Below, one piece after another: positions 37,917 through 47,880 of a stretch of 58,094 nucleotides of DNA. The stretch is from Rhodanobacter sp. ANJX3 (GTDB taxonomy: Bacteria; Pseudomonadota; Gammaproteobacteria; Xanthomonadales; Rhodanobacteraceae), in assembly GCF_014200755.1 (NCBI RefSeq), contig NZ_JACHCM010000013.1, positions 1-58,094 of the forward strand, read 5' to 3'. Below the pieces are notes generated by a model that made no database searches, was not told the origin of the DNA, and worked only from the letters and a program-made list of their open reading frames with translations. A program made the translations under genes and the position numbers. Positions within the stretch are counted from its first letter, which is position 1; each line of letters opens with the position of its first letter.

Positions 37917-39005
37917 ATGAGCGATGCAAAGACCCCGCTGTCCGAAATGCGCGAGCGCATCGACAGCATCGACCGGCAGATCCAGCAGCTGATTTCCGAG
38001 CGCGCCAGGCGCGCCCAGGAAGTGGCGAAGGTGAAGGGCGAGGGGCTTTCAGCCATCGACTATTACCGACCCGAGCGCGAGGCGCACGTGCTGCGCATGG
38101 TGGTGGACCGCAACGACGGCCCGCTGTCCGATACCGAAATGGTGCGGCTGTTTCGCGAGATCATGTCTTCTTGTCTGGCGCAGGAAGATCCGCTGAAGAT
38201 CGGCTTTCTCGGTCCGGAAGGCACCTTCAGCGAGCAGGCCGTGCGCAAGCACTTCGGCCATGCCGCCTACGGCTTGCCGCTGGGCAGCATCGAGGAGGTG
38301 TTCCAGGAAGTGGCGGCCGGCCACGCCGACTTCGGCGTGGTGCCCGTGGAGAATTCCGGCCAGGGCATGATCCAGATCACGCTGGACATGTTCCTCACCT
38401 CCGAGGCCACTATCTGCGGCGAAGTGGAGCTGCGCGTCCACCAGTGCCTGCATTCGCTGGCCGGCAAGCTCGAGGATGTCAAGCGCGTCTATGCCCACGC
38501 GCAGTCGCTGCAGCAGTGCAAGACCTGGCTGCGCATCAATCTGCCCAACGTGGAATGCATCGCGGTCGGCAGCAACGCCGAGGCGGCGCGCATGGCGCGT
38601 CACGCGGATGACGCGGCAGCGATTGCCGGCGAAACCGCCGGCAAGATTTACGGGCTGAAGACGCTGGCTAACGGTATCGAAGATCGCGCCGACAACACCA
38701 CGCGCTTTTTGGTTATCGGCCGCTCGCTGTTTCCTCCGTCGGGCAATGACCGCACCTCGCTGCTGGTCACCGTGAACGACCAGCCGGGCGCGCTCTACGC
38801 GGTGTTGAGCCCGTTCGCCAAGCATGACGTCAGCCTCAACCGCATCGAGTCGCGGCCCGCGCATACGGGCAAATGGCAGTACGCGTTTTTCATCGATGTG
38901 TCCGGGCATATCGATGACGGAAAGCTGCAGGCGGCGGTCGGCGAAATCAGCGAGACGGCGGCCACCGTTCGGGTGCTGGGTTCGTATCCGGTGGCGTTGC
39001 CCTGA
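37917..39005 (+). CDS. pheA: Bifunctional chorismate mutase / prephenate dehydratase (P-protein)
   Basis: Makes prephenate and then phenylpyruvate in phenylalanine biosynthesis. The 362 residues comprise an AroQ-type mutase (about 1-90), a dehydratase domain starting KIGFLGPEGTFSEQAV and containing the catalytic DNTTRFLVIG, and an ACT domain (LLVTVNDQPGALYAVLSPF with ESRP) that gives phenylalanine feedback. No leader peptide or attenuator is evident in the 75 bp before it. Confidence 0.97.
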   Translation: MSDAKTPLSEMRERIDSIDRQIQQLISERARRAQEVAKVKGEGLSAIDYYRPEREAHVLRMVVDRNDGPLSDTEMVRLFREIMSSCLAQEDPLKIGFLGPEGTFSEQAVRKHFGHAAYGLPLGSIEEVFQEVAAGHADFGVVPVENSGQGMIQITLDMFLTSEATICGEVELRVHQCLHSLAGKLEDVKRVYAHAQSLQQCKTWLRINLPNVECIAVGSNAEAARMARHADDAAAIAGETAGKIYGLKTLANGIEDRADNTTRFLVIGRSLFPPSGNDRTSLLVTVNDQPGALYAVLSPFAKHDVSLNRIESRPAHTGKWQYAFFIDVSGHIDDGKLQAAVGEISETAATVRVLGSYPVALP

Positions 39006-39065
39006 TATGACACGCTCTCGCTGCGTGGATGATCGTTGTCGAAATCTGTTTTTGGAGAACGTCGA

Positions 39066-40373
39066 TTGAACGCTTTTGACTGGACCAGTCAGCCGGGTCA
39101 GGCGCTGCATGGCGATCTTCGCGTGCCGGGCGACAAGTCGGTCTCGCACCGCGCCCTTATGCTGTCTGCGATCGCCGAAGGGACGTCGCATATCCGCGGC
39201 TTTCTGGAGGGCGAAGATACCCGAGCCACCGCGGCCGTGCTGTCACGGCTGGGTGTGCGTATCGAAACGCCGTCGGCGGGCGAGCGCATTGTGCACGGCG
39301 CAGGCCTGCGTGGCCTGCGCGGCTCGTCGGAACCGCTCGATTGCGGCAATGCCGGCACCGGCATGCGCCTGCTGACGGGATTGCTGGCCGGGCAGGCGTT
39401 CGACAGCGAGCTGGTCGGCGATGCCTCTTTGTCGAAGCGGCCGATGCGCCGCGTCACCGATCCGCTGACGAAGATGGGCGCACTGATCGACACGCGCGAC
39501 GGTCTGCCGCCGCTGATCGTGCATGGCGGTCAGCTTATGCGCGGCATCCATTACGAGCTGCCTGTGGCCAGTGCGCAGGTGAAGTCGGCGCTGCTGCTCG
39601 CTGGTCTTTACAGCGAAGGCGTCACCGAGATCATCGAGCCGCATCCGACCCGCGACTACACCGAGCGGATGCTGGCTGCGTTCGGTTGGCCGATCGACTT
39701 TTCGCCGGGTCACGCCAGTCTCGAAGGCGGCCACGCGCTGCACGCGACGGATGTCGAGGTGCCGGCCGACTTTTCCTCGGCGGCATTTTTCCTGGTCGCC
39801 GCCAGCATCGTGCCGGGTTCGCAGCTGCGGCTGCAGGCAGTAGGTTTGAACCCTCGCCGTACCGGCCTGCTGCACGCGCTGCGCCTGATGGGTGCGAATA
39901 TCGCAATTGAGTCGCCGCGCGAGAGCGGCGGCGAGCCGGTGGGTGATCTGGTGGTCCGGTACGCGCCACTGCACGGCATTGAACTGCCTGAATCGCTGGT
40001 GCCCGACATGATCGACGAATTTCCGGTGCTGTTCATTGCGGCGGCGGTGGCGTCGGGAACGACCACGATCCGGGGTGCTGCCGAGCTGCGGGTGAAGGAG
40101 TCCGATCGCATTGCGTCGATGGCAAACGGCCTGCGCGCGCTCGGTGCTTCCATCGATGAGACGCCGGACGGCGCGATCATCCGCGGCGGCACGCTTGGCA
40201 GTGGTTCAGTGGAGACGCATCTCGACCATCGCATCGCGATGAGCTTTGCCGTCGCCGGCCTGGTCGCCGAGGCGCCGGTGCGTATCCACGATTGCAGCCA
40301 TGTGGCCACGTCGTTTCCCGGTTTTCTCGAGTTAGCGAACGGCTGCGGCTTCGCGCTGCGTGCGGTTGGGTAG
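39066..40373 (+). CDS. aroA: 3-phosphoshikimate 1-carboxyvinyltransferase (EPSP synthase)
   Basis: Sixth step of the shikimate pathway, joining shikimate-3-phosphate and PEP. The 435 residues show the signatures [18 protein letters not shown] and [16 protein letters not shown], and the second-half [20 protein letters not shown] region. TTG 39066 with GGAG 8 bases upstream is preferred over the earlier in-frame TTG at 39036. The 60 bp after pheA and the shared direction suggest one transcript. Confidence 0.95.
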   Translation: MNAFDWTSQPGQALHGDLRVPGDKSVSHRALMLSAIAEGTSHIRGFLEGEDTRATAAVLSRLGVRIETPSAGERIVHGAGLRGLRGSSEPLDCGNAGTGMRLLTGLLAGQAFDSELVGDASLSKRPMRRVTDPLTKMGALIDTRDGLPPLIVHGGQLMRGIHYELPVASAQVKSALLLAGLYSEGVTEIIEPHPTRDYTERMLAAFGWPIDFSPGHASLEGGHALHATDVEVPADFSSAAFFLVAASIVPGSQLRLQAVGLNPRRTGLLHALRLMGANIAIESPRESGGEPVGDLVVRYAPLHGIELPESLVPDMIDEFPVLFIAAAVASGTTTIRGAAELRVKESDRIASMANGLRALGASIDETPDGAIIRGGTLGSGSVETHLDHRIAMSFAVAGLVAEAPVRIHDCSHVATSFPGFLELANGCGFALRAVG

Positions 40374-40435
40374 GCTATGCGAAGCGATGCGCCTCACACG
40401 ATCATGTGGCGACGCGAACTTATCGGGAGACTCCC

Positions 40436-41212
40436 GTGACTGACGCCGCGCCTGATTTCATCGTCGCCATACCGGCCCGTTACGCCTCCACCCGCCTGCC
40501 GGGCAAGCCGCTGCGTGACATTGCCGGCGTGCCGATGGTGGTGCGGGTGGCGCAGCGCGCGCTGCAGGCGGGGGCGACTCAGGTCGTCGTGGCGGTGGAC
40601 GATTCCCGCATCGCCGACGCGCTGGCCGGGTACGGCGTCGATATCTGCATGACGCGTGCGGATCACGCCTCGGGCAGCGACCGGCTGGCCGAATGCGCCG
40701 CCTATTACGGCTGGGCCGACGACGCCATTGTGGTGAACCTGCAGGGCGACGAACCGTTCGCGCCGGCGGCCGGCATTCGCGAGGTAGCGCAGGCGCTGGC
40801 CAAGGACGACGCGCCGATGGCGACGCTCGCTACGCCCATCAGTGACGCGCATGAGCTGTTCGACCCGAACGTGGTGAAGCTGGTGCGCACGGCGAGCGGT
40901 CGGGCGCTGTACTTCAGCCGTGCACCGCTGCCGTGGGCACGCGACGCGTTTGCCGTGGATCGCGACGTGCTGCCGCCGGATCTGCCTTTTCTGCGGCATA
41001 TCGGCATCTATGCGTATCGATCGGGGTTCCTCAAGCAGTACACCACGCTGTCGCGCACGGCGCTGGAGCAGGCCGAGTCGCTGGAACAGCTGCGCGTGCT
41101 CGAACACGGCTACGCCATCGCAGTGCGCATGACACCCGAACCGTTTCCTCCGGGTATCGATACGCTGGACGACCTGCAGCGTGCGGAGCGGTGGCTGCAG
41201 CAACAGGCCTGA
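40436..41212 (+). CDS. kdsB: 3-deoxy-manno-octulosonate cytidylyltransferase
   Basis: Activates Kdo to CMP-Kdo for lipopolysaccharide core synthesis. The 258 residues include [15 protein letters not shown] (nucleotide loop), the metal and substrate segment [15 protein letters not shown] and [11 protein letters not shown] 40436 follows GGGAG; the longer frame is not family-like. Confidence 0.95.
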   Translation: MTDAAPDFIVAIPARYASTRLPGKPLRDIAGVPMVVRVAQRALQAGATQVVVAVDDSRIADALAGYGVDICMTRADHASGSDRLAECAAYYGWADDAIVVNLQGDEPFAPAAGIREVAQALAKDDAPMATLATPISDAHELFDPNVVKLVRTASGRALYFSRAPLPWARDAFAVDRDVLPPDLPFLRHIGIYAYRSGFLKQYTTLSRTALEQAESLEQLRVLEHGYAIAVRMTPEPFPPGIDTLDDLQRAERWLQQQA

Positions 41213-41232
41213 TTCTTCAGCAGACTCGAAGC

Positions 41233-41264
41233 CGCTGCACCCCGGCATTGGCCGGGATGCAGCG
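41233..41264. terminator. Hairpin between kdsB and fabV
   Basis: CGCTGCA and CCCGGC (41233-41246) pair with GCCGGG and TGCAGCG (41251-41264) with one mismatch and loop ATTG. There is no T-run; it lies between convergent genes. Confidence 0.5.
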
Positions 41265-41299
41265 CAGGCAGGTTTCAGCGCTGGCGCTGACTTGCCAAA

Positions 41300-42502
41300 T
41301 CAGAGCTCGTCGCAGTCGAACGTCAGTACCGTCGGCACATCCGCTTCATAGTCGACGTCCGCGCGCTCAAAGCCGAACAGCTTCAGAAATTCGTGCTTGT
41401 AGCCGGCGTAGTCGCTGATCTCGAACAGGTTCTCGGTGGTGACCTGCGGCCACAGTTCCTTGCAGCGTGCCTGCACGTCGTCGCGCAGCTCCCAGTCGTC
41501 CAGTCGCAGGCGGTGCTCGTCGTCGGTCACCGGTGCCTTGCCGTCGGCGCGATACAGGTTGTCGCGGAAAAGGCGGTTGGCCTGTTCGATGGTGCCTTCG
41601 TGCAGGCCTTTTTCCTTCATCACCTTGAACACCAGCGCGATATACAGCGGCAGCACCGGAATTGCCGCGCTGGCCTGAGTGACGACAGACTTCATCATGG
41701 CCACGTTGGCGTCCAGACCTTTCGCCTTGTAGCGCTCGCGCAACTCGGCAGCGGTGCGATCCAGATGCTGCTTGGCCCGGCCCAGCGCGCCGTGCCAGTA
41801 GATCGGCCAGGTGATTTCGGTGCCGATGTAGCTGTAGGCCACGGTTTTTGCCTGGTCGGCCAGCACGCCGGCCTCGCTCAACGCGTCGATCCACAGCGCC
41901 CAGTCTTCGCCGCCCATGACGGCGACGGTGTCTTCCACTTCCTGTTCGGTGGCCGGCTCCACCGACACTTCGACCACCGCGTTCTTGTTGGTGTCGACCG
42001 TGGTGGCGGTATAGACCTCGCCGATGGTCTTCAGCGCCGAGCGCTTCAACTCGCCGCTGCCGGGCAGCTTGCGCACGGGCGAGGCGAGCGAATAGACCAC
42101 CAGATCGATCTGGCCACCCATCTCGTTGCGGATGATGTCGATGGCGTGCTGCCGCGCTTCGTTGGAAAACGCGTCGCCGTTGATCGACTTGCTGAACAGG
42201 CCGGCCTGCTTGGCCAGCTTGTCGAAGGCGCCGGCGTTGTACCAGCCGGCCGTGCCGCATTTTTCGGTGCCGGGCTTTTCGAAAAACACGCCCAGCGTGG
42301 CGGCGCCGTAGCCGAACGCGGCCGTGATGCGGCTCGCCAGCCCATAGCCGGTCGAGGCACCGATCACCAATACGCGTTTGGGGCCGGTCGACGGCTTGCC
42401 GAGTGCTTCGGTGATCTGGATCTGCTCCTGCACATTCTTCTCGCAGCCCACGGGGTGCGCGGTAATGCAGATAAAGCCTCGAACCTTGGGATGAATGATC
42501 AC
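41300..42502 (-). CDS. fabV: Enoyl-ACP reductase FabV
   Basis: NADH-dependent last step of the fatty-acid elongation cycle; a 400-residue member of the large short-chain dehydrogenase-like FabV type. Catalytic Tyr and Lys appear in [10 protein letters not shown], which fits the Y-X8-K spacing of this class. Family knowledge: FabV enzymes are little affected by triclosan. The start is GTG 42502 ([17 protein letters not shown]) with AAAGGAAA upstream. Confidence 0.95.
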   Translation of the reverse strand: MIIHPKVRGFICITAHPVGCEKNVQEQIQITEALGKPSTGPKRVLVIGASTGYGLASRITAAFGYGAATLGVFFEKPGTEKCGTAGWYNAGAFDKLAKQAGLFSKSINGDAFSNEARQHAIDIIRNEMGGQIDLVVYSLASPVRKLPGSGELKRSALKTIGEVYTATTVDTNKNAVVEVSVEPATEQEVEDTVAVMGGEDWALWIDALSEAGVLADQAKTVAYSYIGTEITWPIYWHGALGRAKQHLDRTAAELRERYKAKGLDANVAMMKSVVTQASAAIPVLPLYIALVFKVMKEKGLHEGTIEQANRLFRDNLYRADGKAPVTDDEHRLRLDDWELRDDVQARCKELWPQVTTENLFEISDYAGYKHEFLKLFGFERADVDYEADVPTVLTFDCDEL

Positions 42503-42663
42503 TCGCTGTTTCCTTTGACGTGGGGCGATCCCCATTTTAGCCTGCCCGGTGCCGGCGATGTGCCGCATTGCGCCATGCTGTGGCATCGCGGCTGGCGGTC
42601 CTTGCCCGCGCCACGCATGGCCCCATCTAAAATCACACCGTCTGTCCCGAATACTTCCACGTC

Positions 42664-43170
42664 ATGACCTCATCGATACTTTTTGTCTGTCTTGGCAATA
42701 TCTGCCGTTCGCCGCTGGTGGAAGCCGTTGCTCGCCGGCGGTTCGCTGATGCGGGGCTGTCGATCGAGGTGGATTCATGCGGCACCGGCGGCTGGCACGT
42801 CGGGCAGGGCGCGGATGAGCGCTCGATCCGCGTGGCCGAGGAGGCCGGATACCGCCTGCGCGATCATCGCGTGCGGCAGCTGGCGGTCGATGACTTCCGC
42901 CGTTTCGATGCGCTGCTGGCGATGGATGACGACAATCTCGCCGTGTTGCGTGCAAGCAGCCCGCCTCAGTACAGGGATCGCGCGATCCTTTTTCTGGATG
43001 CGGCCGGTCTCGATGAATACGCGCCGCCGATCGTTCCCGATCCCTACTACGAGGATCTCGATGCGTTCCGCCATGTGTTGAAGCTGGCAGAGCAGGGCGT
43101 CGATGGATTGATCGAACGCCTTCGGCGCGGTGTGCCGTTGGTCGCACCATCACGCGCCGCGACGCGCTAG
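42664..43170 (+). CDS. Low-molecular-weight protein tyrosine phosphatase
   Basis: A 168-residue cytoplasmic phosphatase. The P-loop CLGNICRSP near the N-terminus gives the nucleophilic Cys and the Arg of the C-X5-R motif, and DPYYED (about 115-120) supplies the general acid Asp. No tyrosine kinase or exopolysaccharide gene is adjacent. It ends 9 bp before uvrC, suggesting co-transcription. Confidence 0.93.
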   Translation: MTSSILFVCLGNICRSPLVEAVARRRFADAGLSIEVDSCGTGGWHVGQGADERSIRVAEEAGYRLRDHRVRQLAVDDFRRFDALLAMDDDNLAVLRASSPPQYRDRAILFLDAAGLDEYAPPIVPDPYYEDLDAFRHVLKLAEQGVDGLIERLRRGVPLVAPSRAATR

Positions 43171-43178
43171 AGTCCGGC

Positions 43179-45023
43179 ATGCAGGCCAACCTACCGCAGC
43201 CGTTCGACGGCAAGGTTTTTGTCCAGACGCTGACCTCGTCGTCGGGCGTCTACCGTTATTTCGATGCCGCTGACGAGCTGCTTTACGTCGGCAAGGCCAG
43301 CAACCTCAAGAAGCGCGTCGGCAGCTATTTTCTGAAACCGCGGATGGAGCCGCGTATCGCTGCGATGGTGTCGCAGATCGCGCGCGTCGAGATTACGGTA
43401 ACGCGTACCGAGGGCGAGGCGCTGCTGCTGGAATCGCAGCTGATCAAGTCGCTCAAGCCGCGCTACAACATCCTGTTGCGCGACGACAAAAGCTATCCAT
43501 ACATTTACCTCTCGACAGGCGAGGATTACCCGCGGCTGGCGTTTCATCGCGGCGCGAAGAACCTCAAGGGCAAGTTCTTCGGTCCGTACCCGAGCACCTA
43601 CGCGGTGCGCGAAAGCCTCAGCCTGATGCAGAAGCTGTTCAAGGTGCGCCAGTGCGAGGACAGCTATTTCCGCAATCGTTCGCGGCCCTGCCTGCAGCAT
43701 CAGATCGGCCGCTGCACGGCGCCGTGCGTGCAGCTGATCGGCTCGGACGATTACGCCAGCGACGTGCGCCACGCGCAGATGTTTCTCGAAGGCCGCAGCA
43801 AGGCTGTGCTCGACGAGCTCGGCGAGGCGATGGAGCGGTCGAGCCGCGAGCTGCAGTTCGAGCGCGCGGCCATCCTGCGCGATCAGGTCGCCGCCCTGCG
43901 CCAGCTGCAGGCGCAGTATCACGTGCAGGGCGCCAATGCGGATATGGACGTGATTGCCTGCAGTATCGAATCGGGTATCGCCTGCGTCAGCGTGCTGTTT
44001 TTCCGCAATGGCATCAGCCTGGGCACGCGCGACTTTTTTCCGCGGCTGCCGTTGGAAGACGCCGAATCGCCGGACGTGTTGGCGCAGTTCGTGGCTCAGT
44101 ACTATCTCGACCGGCCGGTGCCGCGCGAGCTCATTCTTAGCGAGCCGATCGCCGATCAGGACATTCTTGCCGAACTGCTGGCGCAGCAGACCGGTCACGC
44201 GGTGGAACTGAAGTCGAGCGTGCGCGGCGACCGCGCCCAGTTCCTGCAGATGGCTCAGCGCAATGCGCGGGCGTCGTTGACCGCGCGCCTGGCCAGCCGG
44301 CAGACCCTGGGCACGCGCTTCGAGGATCTGAAGAAAGTGCTCGAGCTGGATTTTTCGCCGCGACGCATCGAGTGCTTCGATATCAGCCACACGATGGGTG
44401 AGGCGACGGTGGCGTCGTGCGTGGTGTTTGGACCCGAAGGCCCGGAGAAGTCGCATTACCGTCGCTTCAATATCGCCGGCATCACTCCCGGCGACGATTA
44501 CGCCGCCATGCATCAGGCGCTGACCCGGCGTTTTCGCAAGGTCGCCGATGGTGAAGGCGCCAAGCCCGACGTGCTGCTGATCGACGGCGGCAATGGACAG
44601 GTGGCCCAGGCGATGGACGTGTTGAGCGAGCTGGGCGTGAGCGGCATCGAGGTGGTCGGCGTGGCCAAAGGTCCGGGTCGACGCGCCGGCGAAGAAACCC
44701 TGGTGCTGGCACGCAAGGCCGCGGGAAGTCTCGGTCGCGAGCTGCATCCGGGCTCGTCGTCGCCGGCGCTGCATCTGGTCGCGGCCGTGCGCGACGAGGC
44801 GCACCGCTTCGCCATCAGCGGCCATCGCAAGCGGCGCGAGAAAGCGCGCGAGCGCAGTGTGCTGGAAGACGTGCCCGGCATCGGCGCCCGGCGCCGATCG
44901 GCCTTGCTGAAGGCGTTCGGCGGCCTGTCCGGTGTCGAAGCGGCCGGCGTCGAGGAGCTGATGTCGGTCAAGGGCATTGATCGCGGCTTGGCCGAGCGCA
45001 TTTACGCCAGTCTGCACGCCTGA
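43179..45023 (+). CDS. uvrC: Excinuclease ABC subunit UvrC
   Basis: Nucleotide-excision-repair endonuclease that makes both incisions with UvrB. The 614 residues have an N-terminal GIY-YIG nuclease (SGVYRYFDAADELLYVGKAS), a Cys-rich region CLQHQIGRCTAPC, a UVR motif (about 205-240), the RNase H-like endonuclease domain (IECFDISHTMGE, LLIDGGNGQ) and a C-terminal helix-hairpin-helix pair (VPGIGARRRSALLKAFGG). Confidence 0.97.
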   Translation: MQANLPQPFDGKVFVQTLTSSSGVYRYFDAADELLYVGKASNLKKRVGSYFLKPRMEPRIAAMVSQIARVEITVTRTEGEALLLESQLIKSLKPRYNILLRDDKSYPYIYLSTGEDYPRLAFHRGAKNLKGKFFGPYPSTYAVRESLSLMQKLFKVRQCEDSYFRNRSRPCLQHQIGRCTAPCVQLIGSDDYASDVRHAQMFLEGRSKAVLDELGEAMERSSRELQFERAAILRDQVAALRQLQAQYHVQGANADMDVIACSIESGIACVSVLFFRNGISLGTRDFFPRLPLEDAESPDVLAQFVAQYYLDRPVPRELILSEPIADQDILAELLAQQTGHAVELKSSVRGDRAQFLQMAQRNARASLTARLASRQTLGTRFEDLKKVLELDFSPRRIECFDISHTMGEATVASCVVFGPEGPEKSHYRRFNIAGITPGDDYAAMHQALTRRFRKVADGEGAKPDVLLIDGGNGQVAQAMDVLSELGVSGIEVVGVAKGPGRRAGEETLVLARKAAGSLGRELHPGSSSPALHLVAAVRDEAHRFAISGHRKRREKARERSVLEDVPGIGARRRSALLKAFGGLSGVEAAGVEELMSVKGIDRGLAERIYASLHA

Positions 45024-45121
45024 CCTGCGCGTGTATTTTCACTTTCATTCGGCAGTCTGACGTTTTTGTTCATCCGCTGACTTCCTGCCATGCGACACTG
45101 CGGCCAACTATTGGACCTTTC

Positions 45122-45742
45122 ATGCGTATCAACCTGCCAACCTGGCTGACCCTATTCCGCGTGGCGCTGCTGCCGGTGATGGTCGCGGTGTTTTATCTGC
45201 CGTTTCCGGGCCACAACATCACGGCCGCGATCGTCTTCGTGCTGGCCGCGATCACCGACTGGCTGGACGGTTTTCTGGCGCGCCGGATGAACCTCACTTC
45301 GGCCTTCGGCGCGTTTCTCGATCCGGTCGCCGACAAGCTGATGGTGGCGGTGACGTTGTTCCTGCTGGTGGAGTCCGATCCGACCAGCGGCTGGTCGAGC
45401 ATTTTGCTGGCGTTGACGTCCGCCGTGATCGTGGGTCGCGAGATCAGCATCTCGGCGCTGCGCGAATGGATGGCTGAAATCGGTATGGGCGCGACGGTCA
45501 AAGTGGCGCTGGTCGGCAAGCTCAAGACCATCATGCAGATGGTGGCGCTGGTGGTATTGATCGTGCAGCACGAGAAGGAGGCCACGGCGCTGCGGCTGTA
45601 TCACATCGGCGAAGGTCTGCTGGTGATCGCCGGTATCCTCACCATCTGGTCCGGCGTGTATTACCTGCGCGCGGCGTGGCCGATGCTGCGCGGCGATGTG
45701 CCTGCCCCGATCGTTTCCAGCAAGACGGATCCTGAAGCCTGA
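45122..45742 (+). CDS. pgsA: CDP-diacylglycerol-glycerol-3-phosphate 3-phosphatidyltransferase
   Basis: Commits CDP-diacylglycerol to phosphatidylglycerol and cardiolipin. The 206-residue inner-membrane protein has the CDP-alcohol phosphatidyltransferase motif DG-X2-AR-X8-G-X3-D-X3-D, visible as DWLDGFLARR followed by GAFLDPVADK. The uvrC-pgsA-tRNA-Gly order is also found in other gammaproteobacteria. Confidence 0.96.
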   Translation: MRINLPTWLTLFRVALLPVMVAVFYLPFPGHNITAAIVFVLAAITDWLDGFLARRMNLTSAFGAFLDPVADKLMVAVTLFLLVESDPTSGWSSILLALTSAVIVGREISISALREWMAEIGMGATVKVALVGKLKTIMQMVALVVLIVQHEKEATALRLYHIGEGLLVIAGILTIWSGVYYLRAAWPMLRGDVPAPIVSSKTDPEA

Positions 45743-45838
45743 GAGGTCATGGTGGCTCTTCGAAAACTGTCGGCAGCGCGATATCGTGCTGCAGGGGTTG
45801 ACGATCCGGCTTCACGTATTAGAATGCGCGGCTGCAAT

Positions 45839-45914
<76 letters not shown>

Positions 45915-45923
45915 GTTTTCAAG

Positions 45924-45950
45924 CAAAGCCCCGACTGGTTCGGGGCTTTG
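45924..45950 (+). terminator. Terminator after the first tRNA-Gly
   Basis: CAAAGCCCCGA pairs with TCGGGGCTTTG around a short loop, 10 bp after the tRNA. Confidence 0.75.
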
Positions 45951-46061
45951 TCGTTGCAGGAGGCCTCATGACCTCCGAGGTTGAAAGCGAAAAATCGGCG
46001 GGATCATCGGCGTGTGGGTATTCACAGCCGGGATGATTCTGCTATGATTCTCCGCTCAGTT

Positions 46062-46137
<76 letters not shown>

Positions 46138-46146
46138 GTTTCAGCG

Positions 46147-46177
46147 AAACCTCGGCCTACCGGGGTTTTGTTTTTTA
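46147..46177 (+). terminator. Terminator after the second tRNA-Gly
   Basis: AAACCTCGG pairs with CCGGGGTTT (one G-T pair) and is followed by a GTTTTTT tract. Confidence 0.8.
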
Positions 46178-46231
46178 GAGGCAACCTGCGATCATCGGCA
46201 TGCGCCGATGATCGCAAAGCAAAGACGCAAT

Positions 46232-46305
46232 GGCCTGGTGGCAGAGTGGTCATGCAGCGGCCTGCAAAGCCGCGTACGCCGGTTCGATTCCGACCTAGGC
46301 CTCCA
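46232..46305 (+). tRNA. tRNA-Cys (GCA)
   Basis: GGCCTGGTGGCAGAGTGG starts the gene and CTAGGCC plus TCCA ends it. The anticodon loop CTGCAAA in a CGGC/GCCG stem gives GCA. Length 74 nt with encoded CCA. Confidence 0.97.
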
Positions 46306-46322
46306 TTGCAAACAAAGACTTG

Positions 46323-46348
46323 GGCGCCTTCGGGCGCCTTTTTCTTTG
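46323..46348 (+). terminator. Terminator after tRNA-Cys
   Basis: GGCGCC-TTCG-GGCGCC followed by TTTTTCTTT; a tetraloop hairpin typical of rho-independent terminators. Confidence 0.85.
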
Positions 46349-46370
46349 CTGTCCCGTTCAAACTATTCAA

Positions 46371-46556
46371 ATGTCCGCGCTGAGCTATCCGAGCTATGAC
46401 GGTTTGACCGAGATTTGGTTTGACAACGGCTGAGATCATGACGCCTTCTTCAGTTCCAAGAACTATCTCGAAAAGGTGAAGCCTGACGAATCGACCTTCA
46501 TCGACTTCGCATCTCTCGGGACCGTGGTGGTGGAAGAAATAATTGTCATCGAGTGA
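46371..46556 (+). pseudogene. EthD-like domain gene remnant with in-frame stop
   Basis: From ATG 46371 one frame reads MSALSYPSYDGLTEIWFDNG, meets TGA at 46431-46433, and continues in the same frame as DHDAFFSSKNYLEKVKPDES and on to EEIIVIE with TGA at 46554-46556. The YDG-EIWF core, the acidic pair and the terminal V-V-EE run resemble the ferredoxin-like EthD family, recognised from memory. It is probably the decayed 3' part of a longer gene, because EthD domains are about 100 residues. A small deletion or a substitution could explain the stop. Confidence 0.55.
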
Positions 46557-46585
46557 TGAAAGACAGCATGGATGTCATGACTCGA

Positions 46586-46608
46586 CCAGTCGCAGCTCAT
46601 GCGACTGG
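46586..46608. repeat. Perfect hairpin 3' of the EthD-like remnant
   Basis: CCAGTCGCA (46586-46594) and TGCGACTGG (46600-46608) form a 9-bp stem with loop GCTCA. No T-run follows; possibly an old terminator. Confidence 0.5.
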
Positions 46609-46670
46609 CTGGGGTGATGCTGAGCCTGCCCGTCTATCGGAGTACGGCTCATGGCTATCCCAAGTGTTCG

Positions 46671-47028
46671 ATTCCAGCGCAAAATCCAAAATCAGGGGGC
46701 ACGGTGCACTTTTGGGGGTTTGAAGCCTTCGAACGCGGGCTCTCGTGCGCGATGGTTAACACCACCGACCCGCGATAGCAGGCTCGGTTTCAAGGCGTGT
46801 AGAAACTCCTCTAACAGTGGTGCCGCTCTGCGATAAACCGATGGATTTTTGTGCCTATGTCCTCTCTGCCTTCTCGGTGCAACCGACACGATGCCTGCGC
46901 CGCAAGGGCGGAGAACAAAGCACCTGCAAGGGAAACAAGCCCGCCATCGGTGTGCGGTTTCTAACTTCCCGACTTCCCGTTCGGCAGCACGCCGTGAATG
47001 GGCATTTTTATGGAACCAGGAGGCGACC
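46671..47028 (+). other. Long leader of the XAC0095-like gene, possibly structured
   Basis: About 360 bp without a convincing gene. Nested complementary segments are visible: GCCTT/GAAC (46725-46734) with GTTT/CAAGGC (46787-46796), enclosing GCGGG (46735-46739) with CCCGC (46769-46773). The minus strand has a 112-codon frame (46692-47030), but it lacks family features I can defend and lies wholly in the leader. AGGAGG lies just before the downstream ATG. The region may be a structured 5' UTR or part of a dispersed repeat. Confidence 0.35.
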
Positions 47029-47778
47029 ATGTCGACGTTCGATGCGGACGATAGGGAAACGATGGGTTATTTTCTGCCGGAAGACAGCCAGCTCCGGCTG
47101 ATGAAGCTGCGCGAGTACGCCGAGTTCCTTTCGCATATCGCGCAACCGCGCACGCCGGACGTGGCGCAGGAATGGATCCCGGAGATCTACGTGGGGCAGG
47201 TGGCGATCTGCCTGGAGTTGCTCGCGGAGCAGGTGGCTCTGGTGCTGGACGATCTCTCTTTTCCGGCCTACCGGTCCGAAAGCGAGGTCGCACATGTGGC
47301 CGGCGCGACACCGGAAGCCGCACAGGCGGTGCACGGCGACACGGATGAGCGCTACACCTTCGGCATGACGCTGGAGCAGGTCGATACGCTCAACCAGCTG
47401 ATCGACATGATTTCGGCCCATGGCGATGTGGTGACCGCCAGCGATGACACCGAACTGGCCGACCACACGCTGTCACTGCTGGGGCATGCGATCTTCGGCG
47501 ACGCGCGGGCCGTGCGCGAGATCATCCGCCAGGTCGAGTCGCAGAGGCTGGGGTCGGCGCGCTTTTCGCCCCCTGGCGTGGGCGAAGAGCGGGGTGCATA
47601 CCACGTGGGGCGTGCGTGCTTGCCTGCGGCCGGCGTGGCGCCTCGTACCTATGCGGATACTCACGACACTCTGACAGCTAGCCTGTACTTCGCAGTGAAA
47701 TCATGGCGCACCTTGTGGCGGGGCGTCTTTGCTCGGTGGCGGGACAGCGGTTGGCAGGCAAGTCATGGGCTCATTTGA
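47029..47778 (+). CDS. XAC0095-like family protein with C-terminal extension
   Basis: A 249-residue protein of unknown function. Residues 1-85 (GYFLPEDSQLRLMKLREYAEFL ... CLELLAEQVALVLDDL) resemble the short XAC0095 family of Xanthomonadaceae. Residues 105-180 (FGMTLEQVDTLNQLIDMISA ... REIIRQVESQRL) look like a second, related helical unit. The last 70 residues, rich in Arg, Trp, Gly and Pro, resemble neither and may be read-through into former intergenic DNA. ATG 47029 is fixed by the strong AGGAGG site. No signal peptide is seen. Confidence 0.7.
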   Translation: MSTFDADDRETMGYFLPEDSQLRLMKLREYAEFLSHIAQPRTPDVAQEWIPEIYVGQVAICLELLAEQVALVLDDLSFPAYRSESEVAHVAGATPEAAQAVHGDTDERYTFGMTLEQVDTLNQLIDMISAHGDVVTASDDTELADHTLSLLGHAIFGDARAVREIIRQVESQRLGSARFSPPGVGEERGAYHVGRACLPAAGVAPRTYADTHDTLTASLYFAVKSWRTLWRGVFARWRDSGWQASHGLI

Positions 47779-47880
47779 GCGAGAGCCTGTTGTCGACGGC
47801 TTATGCCTGCCGTGGTTTGTTCACGGACGCGTCTGAGCGTGGCATGCTTGGCCGTGACTCGAACGAGAAAGGAAACGAAT

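Noticed and set aside
46692..47030. 112-codon minus-strand frame over the XAC0095 leader
   Set aside because: It lies wholly in a leader with a strong opposite-strand ribosome site, and no family or codon evidence supports it.
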